From contig CAMWXJ010000010.1 of NCBI GenBank assembly GCA_947178215.1, positions 31,636-95,635 on the forward strand: a stretch of DNA of 64,000 nucleotides, read 5' to 3'. Source of the DNA: an uncultured Porphyromonadaceae bacterium (GTDB taxonomy: Bacteria; Bacteroidota; Bacteroidia; Bacteroidales; Muribaculaceae). A program made the position numbers and the translations under genes. A model generated the notes under the pieces. It was not told the origin of the DNA and made no database searches. It saw nothing but the letters and a program-made list of their open reading frames with translations. The number at the start of each line of letters is the position of its first letter. Positions within the stretch are counted from its first letter, which is position 1. This document shows, piece after piece, positions 59,899 through 64,000 of this stretch.

Positions 59899-60780
59899 AT
59901 GGACAAATATCACGATACAGTGGCGGCCAGTAGCGTCATCACCGATGATGCAGCAGTAGAGGCCGCAGTAGCCAAGATAATCGACGAAAACCTTGCCGAA
60001 GCTCGTACTACCGAGAATCTTCGACTCTGTTTCAGCGCAATCGACCTTACGACTCTCAACGCCACCGACTCGCCTCAGTCAGTGGCCCGCTTCACCGAGC
60101 GCGTCAACAGCTTCGAGGAAGAATATGGCGAACTGCCCCATGTGGCCGCAATCTGCGTGTATCCCAATTTCGCGCAGTTGGTGCGCACGGTACTCGACGT
60201 GAGCGATGTGTCGGTAGCTTGTGTAAGCGGCGGATTCCCGTCGTCGCAGACTTTCCCCGAAGTCAAGGTGGCCGAAACTGCCCTCGCCGTAGAGGCTGGA
60301 GCCAACGAGATTGACATCGTGATGAATATCGGCAATTTCCTCGACGACGATTGGCAGGAGGTGTGCGACGAGATTGACGAGCTCAAGCACTCGTGCCGCG
60401 GCGCCCGCCTGAAAGTGATTCTGGAAACCGGCGCACTCCGCACGGCCGAGAATATCCGCAACGCATCAGTGCTCGCCCTTTACTCCGGCGCCGATTTCCT
60501 CAAGACATCGACCGGCAAGGGCTATCCCGGCGCTTCGCTTCATGCCGCCTATGTGATGTGTCAGTGCATCAAGGAGTATTACGAGAAGACAGGCAACCGC
60601 GTGGGCTTCAAGGCCGCCGGCGGCGTAGCCACCACCGACGAGGCGCTGAGCTATCTCTGCATCGTAAAGGCGGTGCTCGGCGACGAGTGGCTCACACCCG
60701 AATACTTCCGCATCGGCGCCTCACGACTCGCCAACAATCTTCTGAGCGACATCGTAGGCGAAGAGGTGAAATATTTCTGA
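59899..60780 (+). CDS. deoC: Deoxyribose-phosphate aldolase
   Basis: 293 aa. Splits 2-deoxyribose-5-phosphate to glyceraldehyde-3-phosphate and acetaldehyde in nucleoside catabolism. The Schiff-base lysine is K202 in SGADFLKTSTGKGYP, and the second conserved lysine is in RVGFKAAGGVAT. It is longer at the N-terminus than the E. coli enzyme, as in other Bacteroidetes. Confidence 0.96.
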   Translation: MDKYHDTVAASSVITDDAAVEAAVAKIIDENLAEARTTENLRLCFSAIDLTTLNATDSPQSVARFTERVNSFEEEYGELPHVAAICVYPNFAQLVRTVLDVSDVSVACVSGGFPSSQTFPEVKVAETALAVEAGANEIDIVMNIGNFLDDDWQEVCDEIDELKHSCRGARLKVILETGALRTAENIRNASVLALYSGADFLKTSTGKGYPGASLHAAYVMCQCIKEYYEKTGNRVGFKAAGGVATTDEALSYLCIVKAVLGDEWLTPEYFRIGASRLANNLLSDIVGEEVKYF

Positions 60781-60811
60781 TAACCCGCACACTTCACATA
60801 TTCTTGACGCA

Positions 60812-61351
60812 ATGGACGACAACAAATATTACGCAATGATAGGCGGCCAACGCCTCGGCCCCATGAGCCTTGACGAGCTCCGCACCCTCGCCCTCACTCC
60901 CTCCACTCCCGTGTGGCGTCCCGGTATGGCCGACTGGGCCGATGCCTCGACCATGCCGGAGCTGGCCCACCTCTTCGGCGCGCCCGAGCCTCCTCAGACC
61001 GGATACCGCCCATATCACGAACAGCCTCCGTATGCTGGCCAGCAGATGCCTTATCAGCAGTATGCCCCCGGCTACGACAACAGCTTCCGCCCTCAGCGCC
61101 CCAACAATTATCTTGTGTGGGCTATCGTGGTTACCGTGTGCTGCTGCTTGATTGGCGGAGTAGTGGCCCTTATCTACTCGTCGAAAGTCAACAGTGCCTA
61201 CGACCGCGGCGACTATGCCGGCGCCCAGAGCGCGTCGTCGTCAGCCCGCATGTGGTGCATCATGTCGGCTGTGATAGGCGCGGCTGGCAGCATCATCTAC
61301 GGCGTGGCTATGACCGCCGGCCTGATGGGCGACATTTTCAGTCGCATCTGA
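60812..61351 (+). CDS. GYF_2 plus CD225/dispanin-like membrane protein
   Basis: 179 aa. Residues 1-55 form a GYF_2 (DUF4339) domain (YYAMIGGQRLGPMSLDELRTL...VWRPGMADWADA). A Pro/Gln/Tyr-rich linker (58-92) leads to two hydrophobic segments with CCCLIGGVVALIYSSKVNSAYDRGDYAGAQSASSSAR, the CD225 (interferon-induced transmembrane) pattern. Its role in bacteria is unknown. A DUF2752 gene follows by 12 bp. Confidence 0.9.
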   Translation: MDDNKYYAMIGGQRLGPMSLDELRTLALTPSTPVWRPGMADWADASTMPELAHLFGAPEPPQTGYRPYHEQPPYAGQQMPYQQYAPGYDNSFRPQRPNNYLVWAIVVTVCCCLIGGVVALIYSSKVNSAYDRGDYAGAQSASSSARMWCIMSAVIGAAGSIIYGVAMTAGLMGDIFSRI

Positions 61352-61363
61352 CCGCCAGGAGCA

Positions 61364-61744
61364 GTGACTCTACGACTCAAAACAATAGCCACAGCGGTGG
61401 CGGCATGTGCCGCTGCCGTTGTGGCTTTATGGGTTTACGGTAGTTTCGACCCGGCTGTCAACCGTTTTTTTCCGCGCTGTGCGGTCAAGATGCTGACCGG
61501 CTTTGACTGTCCGGGGTGCGGTAGCCAGCGGGCGCTCCACGCGCTCCTGTCGGGCGACTTGGCCGGAGCATGGCGCTCCAACGCCGCCTTTGTGATTGCC
61601 CTGCCGCTGATAGCGGTGCTCGCGTTGACGCGTCTGCGCCCGGAGTTATGGCCGCGGCTGACGCGTGTTCTCGGATCGCGCGGTTTTATCCTCACGCTGT
61701 TTGTCCTGACGATAGCCTGGACGATAGCGCGCAACGTGTGGTGA
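61364..61744 (+). CDS. DUF2752 small membrane protein
   Basis: 126 aa. The start is the GTG at 61364 with AGGAG 5 bp upstream. It has three hydrophobic segments and the DUF2752 hallmark GFDCPGCGSQRALHALLSGDL (about 47-67), whose Cys pair may bind metal. The function is unknown. DUF2752 next to a CD225 protein is a recurrent pairing in Bacteroidetes as I recall. Its stop abuts the stop of the convergent kinase-like gene with no gap. Confidence 0.88.
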   Translation: MTLRLKTIATAVAACAAAVVALWVYGSFDPAVNRFFPRCAVKMLTGFDCPGCGSQRALHALLSGDLAGAWRSNAAFVIALPLIAVLALTRLRPELWPRLTRVLGSRGFILTLFVLTIAWTIARNVW

Positions 61745-62434
61745 TTACATCCGCCCTCCGACAAACGGCAGGGGGATGTTGAAGCGGCGGCGGATATACT
61801 CGGCGGTGATTTCGACAAGCATGTCCATGGGCATGCGCGAGGTGTTGAAGGTGAGGTCGTAACTCATAGCCGAGCCCCACGTCTTGTCGGTGTAAAAGTT
61901 GTAGTAGTTGGAGCGTATGCGGTTGACGCGGCTCATGCGCTGGCGTGCCTTGTCGGGGGTCAGCTCAGGCTCGCGGCGGCATATACGGCTCATGCAGTCG
62001 TCATCGTCGGCGTGTACGAAAATCGACACGAGGCGCGGGTCGTCGCGAAGCACATAGTCGGCCGATCGGCCCACTATCACGCAGTTGCCGTCATGGGCGA
62101 GCTGGCGGATGAAGTCGCTCTGTGCGCGGTATATCGAGTCGTCGCCTATGGCTGTGGAGCCCTGGAAGTAGCTCAGGGGGTTGAGGCCGGCTGCGAAAGA
62201 GAAGAGTCCGTCGACAAACGACGGTACCCGCTCGTCGCTTTTCTCAAAAAATTCCTCCGACACACCCGAGCGGCGTGCCGCTTCGGAGAGCAGCTCTTTG
62301 TCGTAATAGCGCAGACCGAAACGCTCGGCCAGCAGGCGGCCGAACTCGCGGCCGCCGCTGCCAAACTGCCGTCCGACGGTGATGACGACGCGGTCGTCAC
62401 CTCCTGTGGCGGGAAGCTGGATGTCGCCTGTCAT
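61745..62434 (-). CDS. Cytidylate-kinase-like protein (Cytidylate_kin2 family)
   Basis: 229 aa. The P-loop-like start is VVITVGRQFGSGGREFGRLLAERFGLRYYDKELL (about 16-49), as in the AAA_33/Cytidylate_kin2 family. CVIVGRSADYVLRDDPRLVSIFVHA and a basic RRMSRVNRIRSNYYNFYTDKTWG-like lid follow. The true substrate may not be CMP. It is 14 bp behind frr in the pyrH-frr transcript, so a nucleotide role fits. Confidence 0.85.
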   Translation of the reverse strand: MTGDIQLPATGGDDRVVITVGRQFGSGGREFGRLLAERFGLRYYDKELLSEAARRSGVSEEFFEKSDERVPSFVDGLFSFAAGLNPLSYFQGSTAIGDDSIYRAQSDFIRQLAHDGNCVIVGRSADYVLRDDPRLVSIFVHADDDDCMSRICRREPELTPDKARQRMSRVNRIRSNYYNFYTDKTWGSAMSYDLTFNTSRMPMDMLVEITAEYIRRRFNIPLPFVGGRM

Positions 62435-62448
62435 ACCTGACCGTATTA

Positions 62449-63006
62449 TTACACGGTGAGTATTTCCTTCTCCTTGGCGGCGAAGAGGGCGTCAATCTGT
62501 TTGAGATACTTGTCGTGGAGCTTCTGCACTTCGTTTTCGGCATCCTTCTCCACATCCTCGGGCATACCCTGCTTGATGGCTTTCTTGAGAGCGTCGATAG
62601 CGTCGCGGCGGGCGTTGCGCACCGACACCTTGGCCTGCTCGGCCTCGGCCTTGCTCTGCTTCACGAGCTGCTTGCGGCGGTCTTCGGTCAGCGGCGGGAT
62701 GCCGAGACGGATTACTTCGCCGTTGTTCTCGGGAGTGATGCCTACCTCGGAGTTGATGATTGCCTTCTCGATTTCGCGGAACATCGACTTCTCCCATGGA
62801 GTGATGGTGATGGTACGGGCGTCGGGGGTGGCTACATTGGCTACCTGCGACACGGGCACCATGGAGCCGTAATAGTCTACACGTACGCCGTCAAGAATCT
62901 TGGGGTTGGCTTTGCCGGCACGGATGCGTGCCAGGGATTCGTCGAGAAATTCTACGGCCAGCTCCATCTTTTCGCTTGCGCCGTCGAGATAAGGTTTAGT
63001 TTCCAT
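62449..63006 (-). CDS. frr: Ribosome recycling factor
   Basis: 185 aa, the standard length. Splits post-termination ribosomes with EF-G. Conserved regions are [33 protein letters not shown] and [36 protein letters not shown]. It lies 33 bp downstream of pyrH, a very common pairing. Confidence 0.98.
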   Translation of the reverse strand: METKPYLDGASEKMELAVEFLDESLARIRAGKANPKILDGVRVDYYGSMVPVSQVANVATPDARTITITPWEKSMFREIEKAIINSEVGITPENNGEVIRLGIPPLTEDRRKQLVKQSKAEAEQAKVSVRNARRDAIDALKKAIKQGMPEDVEKDAENEVQKLHDKYLKQIDALFAAKEKEILTV

Positions 63007-63039
63007 ATTGTGGATTGGGGAAGTAATGATTTTAGCGGA

Positions 63040-63753
63040 TTAGTGATTGTAGACCACGGTGCCTATCGGCGCACCGTTGAGCACACGTGCCAGGTTGCCC
63101 TTTACGTCCATGTTGAATACCACGATAGGCAGATTGTTTTCGCGGCATAGCGCGGTGGCTGTGAGGTCCATGACTTTGAGGCCGCGGGTGTAGACTTCAT
63201 CGTATGTGATGCGGTCAAACTTCGTTGCGGCGGGGTCTTTTTCAGGGTCGGCTGTGTAGATGCCGTCGACGCGCGTGCCCTTGAACATGGCGTCGGCTTT
63301 AATCTCTACGCCGCGCAGGGCCGCTCCGGTGTCGGTGGTGAAGAACGGGCAGCCGGTGCCTCCGGCGAGTATCACCACTTCGCCGGCGTCGAGGGCGTCA
63401 GTGGCGCGTCGCGGCGAGAACTGTTCGCCTATCGGAAACATGTTGATGGCGGTGAGCACTCGGCTCTTGCATCCTATGGCTTCGAGGGCCGAACAGAGAG
63501 CCAGCGAGTTGATGGTGGTGGCAAGCATGCCCATCTGGTCGCCCTTGATGCGGTCGAAGCCCTGGGCGGCTCCCGAGAGGCCGCGGAATATGTTGCCGCC
63601 GCCTATGACGATGGCTATCTGCACGCCGCGCGATGCCTGCTCGGCTATCTGGGTGGCATATTCGTTGAGGCGCTGTGGGTCGATGCCGTAGCGGCGCTCG
63701 CCCATGAGCGACTCTCCGCTCAGTTTGAGAAGTATGCGGTGGTATGTCGACAT
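63040..63753 (-). CDS. pyrH: UMP kinase
   Basis: 237 aa, hexameric amino-acid-kinase-fold enzyme phosphorylating UMP. ILLKLSGESLMGERRYGIDPQRL is at the N-terminus, IAIVIGGGNIFRGL near 47-60, and the GTGCPFFTTDTGAALR loop near 135-150. It leads the pyrH-frr-kinase operon from a consensus promoter. Confidence 0.98.
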   Translation of the reverse strand: MSTYHRILLKLSGESLMGERRYGIDPQRLNEYATQIAEQASRGVQIAIVIGGGNIFRGLSGAAQGFDRIKGDQMGMLATTINSLALCSALEAIGCKSRVLTAINMFPIGEQFSPRRATDALDAGEVVILAGGTGCPFFTTDTGAALRGVEIKADAMFKGTRVDGIYTADPEKDPAATKFDRITYDEVYTRGLKVMDLTATALCRENNLPIVVFNMDVKGNLARVLNGAPIGTVVYNH

Positions 63754-63784
63754 AATGCTTTCCGGTGGGAATTAGGTTAATGCG

Positions 63785-63816
63785 CAAAGTTAACACATAT
63801 CCGTGTCAACGCCAAA
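63785..63816 (-). promoter_or_regulatory. Promoter of pyrH
   Basis: On the minus strand TAACTTTG (63785-63792) with TTTG at 63813-63816 and 20 bp between. The start near 63778 gives a leader of about 25 nt. Confidence 0.7.
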
Positions 63817-63899
63817 TTTCAGCCTGCTTTCAAGCCGATTTTTTCGTTGGGCGTAGGCCACGGCGTGCCGCAGAGGGGCCAGGGTTGGGAAAAAGATTA

Positions 63900-63936
63900 C
63901 GGGCAGGAGCTGTGCGTCGCGCATGGCTCCTGCCCG
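63900..63936 (-). terminator. Hairpin between the next leftward gene and pyrH
   Basis: CGGGCAGGAGC (63900-63910) pairs with GCTCCTGCCCG (63926-63936). On the minus strand it is followed by a short T-rich run (AATCTTTTTCCC). It probably ends a gene beyond the right edge. Confidence 0.6.
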
Positions 63937-64000
63937 GATTTAGGGTATCTATCTATCAATCTATCACGTAGTCGGTGGGGTGGCTCAGCCTACATAGTCG

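Noticed and set aside
63956..64000. Possible 3' end of a leftward gene at the right edge (…SHPTDYVID, then stop)
   Set aside because: Only 14 codons are visible, and another frame also gives a plausible end (…DYVG, stop); too short to choose.

Overview
This 64 kb window is chromosomal DNA from a GC-rich Bacteroidales bacterium, most likely a gut Muribaculaceae (S24-7) relative. The evidence is Bacteroidetes-type promoters (TTTG, about 20 bp, then TAnnTTTG), a PorU-type type IX secretion sortase, an NVEALA-type peptide, DUF4254 and BF3164-like proteins, and secreted hexosaminidase, sialidase, GH92 and GH109 enzymes. The species assignment is inference; no rRNA gene is present.

Layout. 1-3.8 kb: a c-di-AMP phosphodiesterase-like gene (pgpH, cut by the left edge) behind a Rel (p)ppGpp synthetase/hydrolase. 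4.2-8.05 kb: a two-gene unit of an unknown 650-aa protein translationally coupled to a complete phage-type large terminase, with no other phage gene visible. 8-12.5 kb: NAD synthase, a KPGNN-repeat secreted protein, an acyltransferase-like membrane protein and tRNA-Asp. 12.7-20.9 kb: one long leftward operon (DUF4254, GT9, ruvB, flippase, DUF389, GT4, Gfo/Idh) combining envelope glycan synthesis with Holliday junction processing. 21-25 kb: GH109 and dnaG. 25.1-27.1 kb: an AT-rich accessory patch with an Abi/HEPN-type gene broken by a perfect 17-bp tandem duplication and bracketed by an identical 20-bp direct repeat. 27.1-33.1 kb: a porin and the gltX-waaA-prmC-recX-comF operon. 33.4-43.4 kb: GH20 hexosaminidase, transketolase, a cassette with a frameshifted NVEALA peptide and a beta-propeller lipoprotein bracketed by 63/64-bp direct repeats, an M28 peptidase, and a sialidase-hexosaminidase fusion. 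43.5-48.9 kb: mscL, gap, GH92 and a hydrolase-like gene in AT-rich DNA. 49-60.8 kb: miaB, a CoA-transferase, GH25, porU, an M6 protease with a T9SS-like tail, recF, DUF721, thioesterase and deoC. 60.8-63.8 kb: a GYF/CD225 protein, DUF2752, a cytidylate-kinase-like gene, frr and pyrH.

How it works together. The secreted glycosidases (GH33-GH20 fusion, GH20, GH92, GH109) fit host mucin and N-glycan foraging. The transferases, flippase and waaA build surface glycans. PorU and the neighbouring protease represent type IX export. The accessory parts most worth a second look are the orphan terminase pair, the repeat-bracketed NVEALA/propeller cassette, and the repeat-bracketed, duplication-broken Abi gene. 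Many long ORFs antisense to real genes are by-products of strong GC3 bias and are not annotated.
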